Shown piece by piece: positions 11,659-22,367 of a DNA stretch of 64,000 bases. The DNA comes from Lichina pygmaea (Eukaryota > Ascomycota > Lichinomycetes > Lichinales > Lichinaceae), in NCBI GenBank assembly GCA_963422465.1, contig OY730172.1:1612001-1676000 (forward strand), in the 5' to 3' direction. The position numbers were made by a program, and so were the translations under genes. Under the pieces are notes generated by a model. It had not been told where the DNA came from. It made no database searches and saw only the letters and a list, made by a program, of their open reading frames with translations. Each line of letters opens with the position of its first letter. Positions within the stretch are counted from its first letter, which is position 1.

Positions 11659-13944
11659 TCAGTTATATTGCATGTCGTCGATGCCACCGGGAGCGCCGTC
11701 CTGATGGTAACGCAACATGACGCCTGGTCCTGGTACTTCTCCCGGAGTGCCGTTTCCATTGACGGTTACGTTATGACCGCCAGTGCCGATACCAACGCCA
11801 ATAGCGTCGCTGCCCCGACGAGCGTCGCCGGCGCCGTCGAGACTGTAGGACGACGCCGAGAGAGAAGTATCCGGGTGGTTCCGTTCCATAGGACTGTCGT
11901 CCAGAGAGCGATAGCTGTAGGGCGCTCCGCTTCCTCTGTGGCGGCCTCTACCTCCGCCACCGGCACCGCCACGATCACCACGAGCGCCCCGGTACGACCC
12001 ACCGCCTCGGTTGCCCCTGCCTACACCTCGTCCGCGGCTATTAGCCGAGGGGTTCTGCTGGTAGCGGTGGTGCTGCTGTTGCTGCGGCTGATGTTGGTGG
12101 TGGTGATGATGGTGAGCAGGCGGCATGTTCTCATCCCGGTAGGAGGCCGGTGGCTTGGGAGGAAGTTGGTGTTGGTGGTGATGGTGGTGATGGTGATGCG
12201 TCGTTAGGCCGCCGTGACCAGCTGGCGCCGTGGGTGCCTCCAATCGCGAAAATCTCTCGGGTCCCGAGGTGGAGGCCGGGGAGGGATCGACGTCCATCTC
12301 GTCGGTATATCCGGCGAACTTGCGCTTGCTGTTGAACCACGGCAGTCTTTGCCATTGAGGTTTCGCTCGGGCTTCTTCCTCGATCTGTAGCAGTACCTTC
12401 TCTCCCACCACCGTGTCGAACTCGTGCCTCTCTTCTGGCGAAAGCGGTTGCCAGTGTCTGATGTTCGTCACATCGGCTGGTCGGGCGGATCTGCGGAGTG
12501 CGAGGACGATAGTTGCCGGCCGGTTCTCCGTGAAAACCCTGGTAGACTCCGGAATGGGTTTCACGGTGGCGCCCCAAATCTTATCTCCGAAGCTGCCGAC
12601 GCTCGTTACTCTCCAACGGACCGTGTTTCCCACGCCCCCGACCTTTTCAAGGATCGGCCTCGAACAGGGCCGCGACGTGATGAGAATGCTGTTCGCAAGA
12701 ACCCGGATGTTGTTATCAGACGGTAACCGAACGACTGAAAGCAACAAATCTGTGGCCGACTGAGAAAGCAGATAGCCTGTGTAGCGGACATTGCGCTTGA
12801 TGCACTGTCGGCCAGATTGTGTTGGAGCGCCTTGACTGACTGATGCGTTGTGATCATTGATCATACGCTGGACTTCCTGAATCTCCGTCACTGGATCCAG
12901 GGTGGTCTGGCTGAGAATTAGCTTCCGCTGCTGCAAAGGCGTGGTAAGGATAACGTACCGCTACCTCTGAGACCTCCACCACTTCCGCTTTGAATGGCAT
13001 GCGAGGGGATGGCTCCACCGTGTTGATCAATGAGCGGTTCAGCTTGTCAAAGTGACTGCGAAACAAGTCAACACTAAATGTTTAACTTAGCGCCCGCCTC
13101 CAGCATCACGAATGCAGACCGAGACCCACTGTTTTAGCCGGTCTTCGTAGATCCGTAGCTCCTCCGCCGCGGTATATGTATGCAGTAGATCGTCGAGCAG
13201 TGCTTGCTTGAATATCATGGTGGCTGCATGCTCGCACAAAGGCGATCAGGTGACGTTCTTTGCAGCTGGAGGACGATTGCTCTTACTTGGAAAGCGTTGG
13301 TTACGGGGTCCAACCTCTGGCTTCAGACAGATCATGTCAAAGTCTAATTGCTTGCTAGCAAGCATTCTCTTGATAAGATGCGCAAAGTCGCTCTCTGATC
13401 GCCCAGTCAGGAGCACGTTCAGCGCGTCCTTTTGGCGCATGCTGAGCTTCACTAAGGACACCTTCACCGACCCGATCAGCTCGGCCCAACATCCGATCCA
13501 CACCAATAATCTACATACAATGTCCTCGTTCCACCAGCCTTCCCAGGCGCGAGACTCCTCGTGCTCTAGTCCTTTCCCGGTTGCAGCCAGTATCCGTGAA
13601 TCATGCCACCAGCCGCCGTTCACGAAACCGTCCTGTCTGCTTAACTGGCTCATTGCCATTCCGCTCCATATCTGGTTGTTCGGGAGCGGCGACATGAACA
13701 CTTTGAGATGTTAATCCCAAGGTTCCTCAGGCAGACTGGCTGAACGACAACATACATGTATTGTCAAAGTCGTATACATGGATATTCTTGATCTGCTGTG
13801 GCGCTGGAAGACCATTATTAGCCAGAAGTCGAGCTTGTCTCAGATCATCAAGCTACAGGTTGATAAAGTCTACTATCTCGTACCTGGAAGGTCCTGGTCT
13901 TGACATGACCACCGCTTCAACGATGTGACTGTTCGGATCTCCAT
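11659..13944 (-). CDS. HAD-type Swiss Army Knife RNA-repair-like protein
   Basis: Member of the fungal HAD_SAK_1 family (predicted HAD phosphatase related to RNA-repair proteins); substrate unknown. Six exons: 13884-13944, 13756-13803, 13287-13700, 13130-13223, about 12959-13055 and 11659-about 12930, together 661 aa. Phase-correct joins rebuild LKRWSCQDQDLP, then HAD motif I YDFDNTLF (about residues 31-38; both aspartates present), NGGWWHDSRILAATG, LLTGRSESDF (motif II, about 128) and YEDRLKHHF. A second conserved block starts at TTLDPVTEIQEVQRM. From about residue 430 the tail is low complexity: His runs, Gln/His tracts and an RGG-box rich segment, suggesting RNA binding. The exon 5/6 join needs a frame change across only 28-31 nt with the best donor (GTACGT), or up to about 52 nt with weaker donors, so that intron is uncertain. 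Confidence 0.8.
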
Positions 13945-14270
13945 CTTGCGCGCAGCAAGATAGTGGGTCAGAACTCCAACCAGCAACTTTCGCGGGCGAA
14001 ATTTAGAGATATAGGGTCTGATGTCAGGAATTCGGGTAAGGAAAGGCATTCACAATCCATGATCGTCCGTCATGTCGTTTATATCCACTTTCAAATTCAA
14101 GAGCCGCTGTTGCCTCGCACCCGACCTTCGCCTTTGAGGTACCGTAGCCTTGCTTAATAATCATGTACGGCACGCGACAATGACCAATAATACAGCTTCT
14201 GCCCGCCACTGCCCGTAAACACGAGCCACAGCTCGCCCGCGGCAAAGGCTAATCCTGTTCTCATCATTCC
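13945..14270. promoter_or_regulatory. Divergent promoter, HAD gene / RING gene
   Basis: A 326-bp gap between the two start codons, pointing outwards. It must hold both promoters; no specific site recognised. Confidence 0.5.
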
Positions 14271-15306
14271 ATGGCTTCCTCAAAGATCGCCATTGGGAAG
14301 AGACCTCGATCTCTGCCGCCCGAACATACGGACGAGACGGCCTGCGTCATATGTCTCGACGAATGCTCTGAACGCGCCAAGGCCGAACCATGCGGCCACG
14401 ACAACTTTGACTTCATCTGCCTTGTGAGCTGGCTCCAGGAGCAGCTGGCATGTCCGCTATGTCAGTTTGTCTCATTTCTGCTCTCTTCTGGATTACATAC
14501 CATAGCGACTAATCCCTGCAGGCAAATATCCTATCAAAACCGTCCGATATCGAGATTCTAGGAATAGCAGTACCCGTACATACAATCCTAGGCCTCCAGA
14601 GGCATCCTCTGTGCAGACAAACGCTTCAAGTCATTCGCCGTTTCCTCGGAGTCAGCACTGGCGAACTCAGCGGATAATTCGACCAAATCGGCCTCGACGA
14701 CGGTATGATCCTTCAAGCGCAGACACTGCTATTCTACGGCGCCGCCACATATACAGGAATCGTCTGTATTCGTGCCACGTTGGAACCAATCGTCTGTCGC
14801 GATTTAGCGATCTTTCGCCAGAAATCTTCAGCAGAGACGACGAGCTGATATCACGGGCTCGAAAATGGATCCGACGCGAACTACAAGTCTTTGAATTCCT
14901 CAATGCCAACGAGGATGCACAGGTGCACTCCAACAGCAAGAGTTTGCGGCGCGCCAGGAATGCCGAGTTCCTCCTGGAGTATATCGTCGCCATCCTGAAG
15001 ACCGTTGACATCAAAGGCAGCGGGGGCCAGGCGGAGGACATGCTGCAAGAGTTTCTGGGTCGAGAGAATGCCCGCCTGTTCCTGCACGAACTTGGCGCGT
15101 GGCTGAGATCGCCATATACATCCCTGAGTGACTGGGATAGAGCCGTACAGTACGACGAGGCGCTGTCAAAGCGACTCATGGACGCAGCCTCACCGGCTGA
15201 GAGCAGGGGATCAAGTCAAGAGAGCTCGTCAACGAAGGCTCATAACAACAGAGCAGCAATGGACGAAAGGTCCAGAGAACGTATATATGGACCGAGAACA
15301 CCATGA
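14271..15306 (+). CDS. Atypical RING-finger protein, Topors-like
   Basis: Probable E3 ubiquitin or SUMO ligase, nuclear by analogy with Topors. Two exons, 14271-14460 and 14522-15306, 324 aa; the 61-bp intron splits the last RING cysteine codon. The RING spans residues 25-64: C25, C28, C41, H43, C50, C61 and C64 are present, but the position usually holding a cysteine after the histidine reads D47 (HDNFDFIC). Aspartate can bind zinc, and I recall the same substitution in related fungal proteins. After the RING lies KYPIKTVRYR, then a long region with a conserved-looking core: YRNRLYSCHVGTNRLSRF (about 155-172), ARKWIRRELQVFEF and EFLLEYIVAILK. This architecture is that of fungal Topors-type proteins of unknown target. 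The C-terminus is Ser-rich and disordered. Confidence 0.75.
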
Positions 15307-15407
15307 TCCATTACCCAATGGCCATCCACATCCTGCCCCATGAATCATGAAACATGAAAATACGAACACGAAATACACTGCAAGAAGGATTCCCTATTCT
15401 TACATGC

Positions 15408-18400
15408 TCAAGCACGGGCCGAGATGTAGTCCCTATTCTCAATCGTGACGCTCTTCGTCTAACAAAACGATCAGCTATCCAAGCGGCGGAGGACAAACAA
15501 CGAGGAGTCTACTCACCATATGATTGACCTTGTACACACCGACAAGGCGAGAAGCGAGTTCAAACTGCGGCGGACGGGCGGGGGGCGTCAGTCATCAACC
15601 GAGAACACAGGCAGGAATGGACGCCTTAGATTCACCAAGAGAAAACGTACCATGTTGTTCCGCAGCGAGATGACAATGAACTGTGCATTCTTGGTGCGTT
15701 CCTTGATGTAGCTGGCGACGATGGAGACCTGGATTGGTCGGAGGGTCAGTTTCGTGTGTGTGTGCTCCCCACGGCATATACTGTTTGATTTGTTTCTTCG
15801 GACCAGAAGGTTTCTCCAGAATGTCGGTCTTGTGCCTTGAGTACGCCGGGAGAGGGAGAGAGGGAGAGAGGGAGAGAGGTATATACAAGAAAGAGAACCA
15901 ACAAAAATTGATAATAATAAAAAAAACTCACGTTCCTAAAATCCAAGGCGGCGTCAATCTCATCCATGACGTACAGCGGTGTAGGCTTATAATGATGCAA
16001 GGCGAAGACGAGGGCGAGGGAGCTGAGCGTCTTCTCGCCACCGGACAGGTTCGAGATGTTCTTCCAAGATTTCTTGGGCGGCATGACGCTGAAGAGGATG
16101 CCCTCGGAGAAGGGGTCGAGCGAGTCGACGAGCTCGAGCTCGGCGTTGCCGCCCATCGTGATCATCTGGTACATCTCCTTGAGCCGCAACGAGATGACGC
16201 TGAAGCCTTCCATGAAGCCCTCGAGCCGTTTCCGGCGCAGGTCGTCGCAGCGCCGCTTCACGCCGTCGCGCGCCGCCACGGCCGTCTCGAGGTCGTGGCT
16301 CCTCGACACATGCTCCTCCACCCGTCGTCGGTACTCGGCGAGCACGCCCAGCTCGACGTTCGCGTTCTGCGTCCTCTCCTCGAGCATCGCGATCTCGCCC
16401 TTCAGCGCTTCCTTGTCCAGGTCCGCGAGCTCGTCCTTCGTGTACGTCGGAAGTACGTCAGTGGTGACCTCCTCGATGCCGAGATCACTGTCGTCGGACC
16501 CCCGTCAAGTCAGTCTCATGCTTGCCGTCCGAGCGCCTTCCGGTCACACATCAACGATCCCAGGCATGAAAACAGAGAATACATCGTACTTGAGATTTTG
16601 AAGGGACAGCTTGCTGAGCGTCCCCTCCCAGTATCGGAACTTCTTCTGATTCTCGACGAGCACTTTCTGGTTCTCTTCCAGCTTGCTGCGCATCTCGATC
16701 TCGGCGCCACGAATCCCGTTGAGCTCGTTCGTCTTTTCGTCCAGCTCCGCCTTCAGGGACGCTAGCTCCTCCTTTTTCGCGTGAAGCGCCTGAGGAAAGA
16801 TTCAGCTATGCATCAAACGCCACGAAACGCATCACGGACGGCAAGTTTACTCACGTCTTGAGCTTCTTCCGCCCGCTTCTTTGACTGGTTTGCAACTTCC
16901 GACTGCTGCTTGGCCGCTTGCTCTAGGTCTTTCATTTCTTGCGTGACGCTCCCGACGTCCTGCTGCGCCGTCAGCACGCCCTTCTCGTGCTTTGCTTTCT
17001 GCTTCTCGGCCTTGGCTTTGGACACTTCCGCCGCCGACACCTCGTCGCTGAGCGTCTTGATCTGTTCCCTCAGACCATCAACCTTTGCCTTCTGGCCCCG
17101 AAGCTTGACTCCTCCGATCTCCATGATCCGGTCCTGCAGCGCCTTGATTTCATCCTCGACAGTTACCGTCGTCGAGCGGATCTCTCCGACCTGTTGTTCG
17201 AGGCTCGCAATCTGCTTCCGCAACTTGCCAATCTGCTTCTCGTCGGACTGGGTGGGATGATGTTCAGAGCTGAGCTCGCTCATCCGCTTTTGCGCGTCGG
17301 CGAGGTTGCGTGCGTTGCTCTCGATCTCGAGATCCGCCTTCTGCATCGCAGTCTCGACCGGAGGTATAGAGTCTTGGGTGTCTTTCAGCAAAACCTCCAG
17401 CTCGCGTTGACGCTCTTTGAACTTCTGAAACTCTTGCTCGAGGTTGTCACGCTCGGCTTCGAGCTTCGTAACCTGCTCTCTGGAGACGTCTGGCACGAGC
17501 TTGGCCGACATGCCGCCTCGGGCGACCTTAGTGCCACCACCGGTCATGGTTCCAGACTTGTCGATCAATTGGCCATCGAGCGTGACCACCCTCCATCTTT
17601 TCGCGCCGTATGCGATACGGTTAGCCTGCTGAAGGTCGTCGGCCACGACGGTGTTTTGTAAGACGCTGTAGAACGCGGGGAGAAGGCGCTGATCCTTCGG
17701 CTTGACCAAGTCGAAGAGCCTTGGGACACCTTCTGGTGTATTGATTGGTGACAGATCCTTCTGAGCCAGTCGGTCAAGTAGGATGAACATGGCCCGCCCA
17801 AGATTGTTCTGGCGCAGATAGTTGATGCACTGTTGACCGACTTCGACATTATCGACAACAATGTTGTCGAGCGATGGACAAGCGGTGGAAATGGCAACGT
17901 CATACTTCTGGTCTATCGTGCCCAGGTTGCCAAGCCGTCCGTGAAACCCTTGGATCCTGCCAGAGTCGTGCAACCGCTTGAGGCCGGACAGGACGTTGCC
18001 CTGGTTCTGAGTCGCCGAGAGACTCGAGCGGGCTTCGTCGGCCTTCTGTCTGGCCGCGGAAAGCTGAGCGCGCAGTTCAGGGTCGCCCCGAGCGAGATTG
18101 TCAACCTCGGCCTGAACCTTCGACGTCTCGTTCTCGAGCCTGTCCTTCTGCGCCTTGAGCTTCGTGATCTCAACTTGTTTTGCTTTGCTCGCGTCGTCGA
18201 TTGACTTGATGCGGTTCTGCACCTCCTCGATGGCCACCCCGCCCGCGTTGCATCGGTCTTGCAAAATCTCCAGCTCACTCTGGGCCACGGCAATGGCGGA
18301 TTGCTTTTCGTTAATCTTCTCAGCCCAAGGGTCGAGCGACTTTTGCTTGGCGGCTATTTGGTCGGAGAGACCCTGCGTCTTCCCTTTCAGGCTGTCGCGG

Positions 18401-20209
18401 ATATTCGCGAGCTCCTTGTCTTCTGTCTCTACCGACGCTTCAAGACCCGCTATCTGCCTGGAGTTTTCCTCGATTGTCTCGTGATTCTTGTCAATCAGAT
18501 TCTGGGACTCGGAGGCAGCAAAACGACTCGTCTGAACCGTCTTTTCGAGTTTCTTGTGCTTGTTCGTCAAGTGCTTCCACTTTTCTTCAAACTTGACGTG
18601 CTCCTTGTCATACTTGGCCGCCTCCCTGACCAGAGCCTCGGTGCTCTTTTCCAGCCCGTCGCACTCCTTCCTGCCACGCTGGTATGTCTTCCCCAATTGC
18701 TTGATCTCATCTTCATTCCCCTTGTGCTTGCCCAGTTCTTCTTGCAGCTGGGCCTGAGTCTGTTGAACGACTTGCTCTGTGACCTTGATATTGTCTCCGC
18801 ACTCGTCGATGTAGACTTGATAGAGCGCCGACTGCTTTAGCGCAAGCTCGTTCTCATTCTTCACGTACGCTATGGCTTTGTTCTTCTTATCCTCGAGGCT
18901 GTTCTTCTCCTTTTGTACGTGCTGCACCCGACTGCTCTTCTCGACGCACACCTCGTTGAGGGTCTCAACTTCAGCCGCTGTTTCCTCAATTGGCACTTTG
19001 TATTGCGAAGTTCCAATGATATCTTCAAGGTACTCAAGAAGACCGTCATCATGTTCGTTGGCGGCCTTGGGCTTCATCTGCGCAATCGATTCGACCTCTC
19101 CTTGCAAGATTAGGAAGCGTTTGTGGTCCAGGTCCACCCCTCGCTCGCGCAGCAGCGTCGTGACGACCGTGAAAGTGGTCTCCGCTCCGTTGATGTAATA
19201 TTTACTCGAGTTATTGCGGAATGCTCTTCGTGATATGACCAAGTCCGAGTTGGGGGTTATCTCATGCCGTCCATCGGGCTGGAACGTGTCAGCGTAGCTT
19301 GTAACACCCTTATCGATCCAAACCTACCAAGTCCACAACCTCTTGAAAGCGCACTTCAACCTCGCACGACGCCAGGTCCGGAAATGCGGCGGACTTGTGA
19401 ATCAAAGCGGAGATCTTGCCCTGTCGCATTTTGCTGGCCCGGAAGCCGAAGACAAACAGCAATGAGTCGATGACGTTCGATTTTCCGGAGCCATTTGGAC
19501 CCACGACGGAAGAGAACGATGAATGGAATGGGCCAACTACTTGGCGTCCGGCGTAACTCTTGAAGTTCGTTAGAGTGAGAAATGTCAGGACGATTCTTGG
19601 CTTGGGTCCTGTCGCCTCCTGTGGAGTTGGCTGAGGCATAGATCTGGACCTGATGACTATATCCATTGGCTTCTCTAAGACAGTCGGCGGCATCGCTTTG
19701 GGCATCTCCGCGTGAGACTGGTGCTCCGTTTGCGACTCTTCGCCGATAGCGACATTGGTGATATCTGCTAACGGGGTGGACTTGCATGGTTCGGGATCGA
19801 TGGACTGCCTTGAGGCCGCTGTCGGCAGTGGTAGCTTCGGTATTGCTGACTGGCGTTGCAACCCTCTTGACGCGGTGGCTCTTTTCCGGGGCGAGCCTCT
19901 TCTGGTCGGTGACGGCGGCGGACAGCCCTCGCCATCATCGTGGTCGAAGATAGACGACTCGATAGCATCGCCGGTTTTTGGTCTTCCTCGTCGCCCAGTA
20001 GTCTTGGGAGTCGGAGCCGCGCTATTCGTCGTCTTCCGGCGCGACTGTCTTCTTGGGGTCCTCGGCGGGGCCGGAGTGAACTCCTCGCTGTCGTCGTCCT
20101 GCTGAGGCGAGTCAATGTCCATGCGATCTTCCTCGTCCGAAGACTCAACCACCGGCTTTCGCCTAGCAGCAGCCCTCCGCGTTGGCCTGGCCGGCGACAC
20201 ATCTGCCAT
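15408..20209 (-). CDS. SMC4: Condensin subunit SMC4
   Basis: Structural maintenance of chromosomes ATPase; with SMC2 and non-SMC subunits it compacts mitotic chromosomes. Seven exons: 19328-20209, 16855-19278, 16590-16789, 15932-16487, 15651-15728, 15517-15564 and 15408-15458. Their sum is 4239 nt, 1412 aa, in one phase. The first ~210 residues are a charged, Pro/Ser-rich tail typical of SMC4. Walker A GPNGSGKSN is near 238. Two long coiled coils flank the hinge (roughly 720-880, with GTMTGGGTKVARGG after it). The ABC signature LSGGEKTLSSLAL is near 1318, followed by Walker B LYVMDEIDAALD. The end reads NHMTKSVTIENRDY. I chose ATG 20209; an in-frame ATG at 20353 would add 48 residues without homology. 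Intron 4 (203 bp) contains a GGGAGAGA repeat. Confidence 0.95.
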
Positions 20210-20416
20210 TTTCGCAGGATTTAGACTCGTGATCTGGTCCTTCTCGCGGCGTCGCTCCGGCCGAGGGTGTCGCGAAGCGTCAACAAACACATGACTAATC
20301 GCGAGACAGCGGTAGTAGCGCTTACCGTCGCTTAGAAGACTGTGCTGAGCCAATAAGAAACCGAGCGCAACCCGATCCTCTCTTCAAGCCAGGCTTGGCA
20401 CAAGGAAGCTACAAGC
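20210..20416. promoter_or_regulatory. Short divergent promoter, SMC4 / ELYS gene
   Basis: Only 207 bp separate the two outward-facing start codons, so both genes probably share regulatory sequence. I see no named site in it. Confidence 0.55.
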
Positions 20417-21475
20417 ATGAACGACTTCAACACAGTTTTCGCGTTCGACACGGGCTACAAGTATAGTTCTAGACTGATCGATGCGATTCGTTTGAATCGA
20501 CAGCATCTAGGTGGAAAGCTCTTCTTCGACAAGCTGCTTGACCATCGCCGGATCGGTGAAGGTGAATAACCATGAGGATTTGAAGACGCGAGCCATCAGC
20601 TGATCATCTGCTTCAGCCATCAAGCTATATCCTCCGCGATCCAACGAGGACCTACGACGTCTACACAAGAAGATTGTGTCCGCTCCATTTCCCGACCATG
20701 AGAAGCAGTCGTTGTTACTGTACATCCTGCTGGACTGTCATAATGCAAACGACATTGTTGAACAATTCGTCCAGCAGTTTCATCTCCCAGACAAGTACGG
20801 CACTTTCATGAGAGGACTATGGTGCATGGATCGAATGCGGTTCCAGGTTAGTCTCGGATTTTTTGCTCTGATTGGCGCTTTGCTGAGATATCCTACAAGG
20901 CCGCTCTCGAGCATCTGACTCAACCGTCCTTGAGCCCTCTCTTCGGCGATGACATTCTCTGCACGCTGGCTCGACGCGCACCAGACCACGGTCCTACTTT
21001 GGCTCTGGCATACTACCACACTGTATCGCCTCCCATCGAGTCACCGCAGACATTGGAGGCACTCTTCTCGGTTATGAGCAGTGCAAGCGTCACCGACGCT
21101 TTCTATTTCGCTCGCCGGCAGACAGACGAGAATCGAAAAGAGCTGCTCGAACGGCTCGTATCATCAGTGCTTTCGGCAGCACCAGGACCGGAGACCGCCA
21201 ATCGGAGCGTGGAGCTGGTCAACCTGCCGTTGTCGGCCGAAGAGGAGCAATGGCTGGAAGGCTACCTCAGCGATGGGAAGGGCAAGGGCTTCCAGTCGGC
21301 GAGGGCGACTCTGACGATGAGAAGGATTGCCACCGCGAGATATCAAGATGCGCTTGCGGACTGGAAAGGACCTGCGGGGCGCAAGATCAATGGGCTGAAC
21401 TGGGAAGCCTTGAGGTTAGGCCTCGCTGACGGAGTTGGTTCACATCAAAATGAAAAGTCGGGGCCTGCAAGATGA
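20417..21475 (+). CDS. ELYS-domain nuclear pore assembly protein
   Basis: Matches the fungal ELYS-like family, related to the Nup107-160-associated protein ELYS, which helps assemble pores on chromatin. Three exons, 20417-20561, 20617-20846 and 20900-21475, give 316 aa, the usual size for the short fungal form that lacks the AT-hook tail of animal ELYS. Visible landmarks are FNTVFAFDTGYKYS at the N-end, KLYPPRSNEDLRRLHKKI (about 51-68), PDHEKQSLLLYILLDC, LPDKYGTFMRGLWCMDRMRF, ALEHLTQPSLSPLFGDDI and, later, YFARRQTDENRKELLERL. It is mostly helical. The intron joins restore these blocks in phase. Divergent from SMC4 across 207 bp. The C-end has no homology I recall and could hide one more small intron. 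Confidence 0.82.
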
Positions 21476-22367
21476 CTCGGGACTGAAGATCAGAACGATA
21501 TTTACTACCTTCCATCAGAAGCTGCTATTTTGCGATTGGAGACGAGACGACCGCTAAGAGTTGCACGCAAGATGGAAGTATATGAAGAGGCATAAAGCGA
21601 ACCGTTACGCGTCAGGAACGTCGCCGATCAATAATGCCTAGAGCTGGGATATCACTAGGAGCTTTCGATCCAAAAGGGTGATAGCTTCCTACCGCATGGC
21701 TGGTCGCTGATTTCCCCTAAAACACATTCTGCCTTCAGAAGCAGTGACCATGAGCCTTGAGGGAGGCTTTCCCCAAATATCCTGGTCAAAGGTCTTGCGG
21801 CAGTAGTATGAAAAGGTCAAGGGCGGACCATAGATTGTAGCGACTGGGTCACACCATTCAATCGAAAAATGGCTTGGGCTCTTCACGAACAAGTTGCCTG
21901 ATTCCTGACAATGAAAATAGGCTTCACTGATATACAGTCCATATGTCCTTCTGTAATAGCCTATCATTAGGCGACGGCATTGGTCTGCGGCGCAATAGTC
22001 AGTCTCGCACGCTAAGCCGGGGGCTGCGCTAGCGAATAATGGCCCTGCAGTAGCGGTGTCTAGGACTATGACAGTGCGTTAAGCTCTTCAACTCGGGACG
22101 TCGAGCACGACCAAGCACCATTCGGAAGCTCAACGACCGCAACAACTAGTTTTTCTTGACGTGTGACGTAAATCCCCTACACGGGTGATATAAATCATGC
22201 TCAGGATTCACCTTTCGTCTCAGTCTCCGTCCGCAAACGGTCTATGCTACCACTATATGCTGTTCTTTGTTCCGTCATCTATGTTCCCTGACGAGTAGCC
22301 TCTTACTCCTCGCCCCAAACCACCGACACAGCCCCGTATATAGCTTCGACATTAGCGGCGAGCCACA
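21476..22367. other. Intergenic between ELYS gene and Nup42 gene
   Basis: Holds the minus-strand cysteine-rich open frame described separately (21689-22078) and the presumed Nup42 promoter. Nothing else recognised. Confidence 0.4.
21689..22078 (-). CDS. Candidate small cysteine-rich secreted protein (partial model)
   Basis: Open frame of about 129 codons with no family I recognise. An early hydrophobic stretch (VIVLDTATAGPLFASAAPG) is followed by cysteines at regular spacing: ACETDYCAADQC, then HC, EWC, YYC and MC, seven in all, in a Tyr/Arg-rich background (MIGYYRRTYGLY). That looks like a signal-peptide region plus a disulfide-bonded mature domain, as in fungal small secreted proteins. There is no ATG at the start of the open frame, only one inside at 21967, so a 5' exon would be needed; I could not find a convincing one. 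It could equally be a chance frame. Confidence 0.25.
   Translation of the reverse strand, partial: RTVIVLDTATAGPLFASAAPGLACETDYCAADQCRRLMIGYYRRTYGLYISEAYFHCQESGNLFVKSPSHFSIEWCDPVATIYGPPLTFSYYCRKTFDQDIWGKPPSRLMVTASEGRMCFRGNQRPAMR

Noticed and set aside
12131-12577. Second-frame protein within the HAD gene tail
   Set aside because: Overlaps the in-phase coding exon and reflects low complexity.
16910-18840. Several plus-strand frames of 110-240 codons over SMC4
   Set aside because: Antisense shadows of a high-GC coiled-coil coding region.
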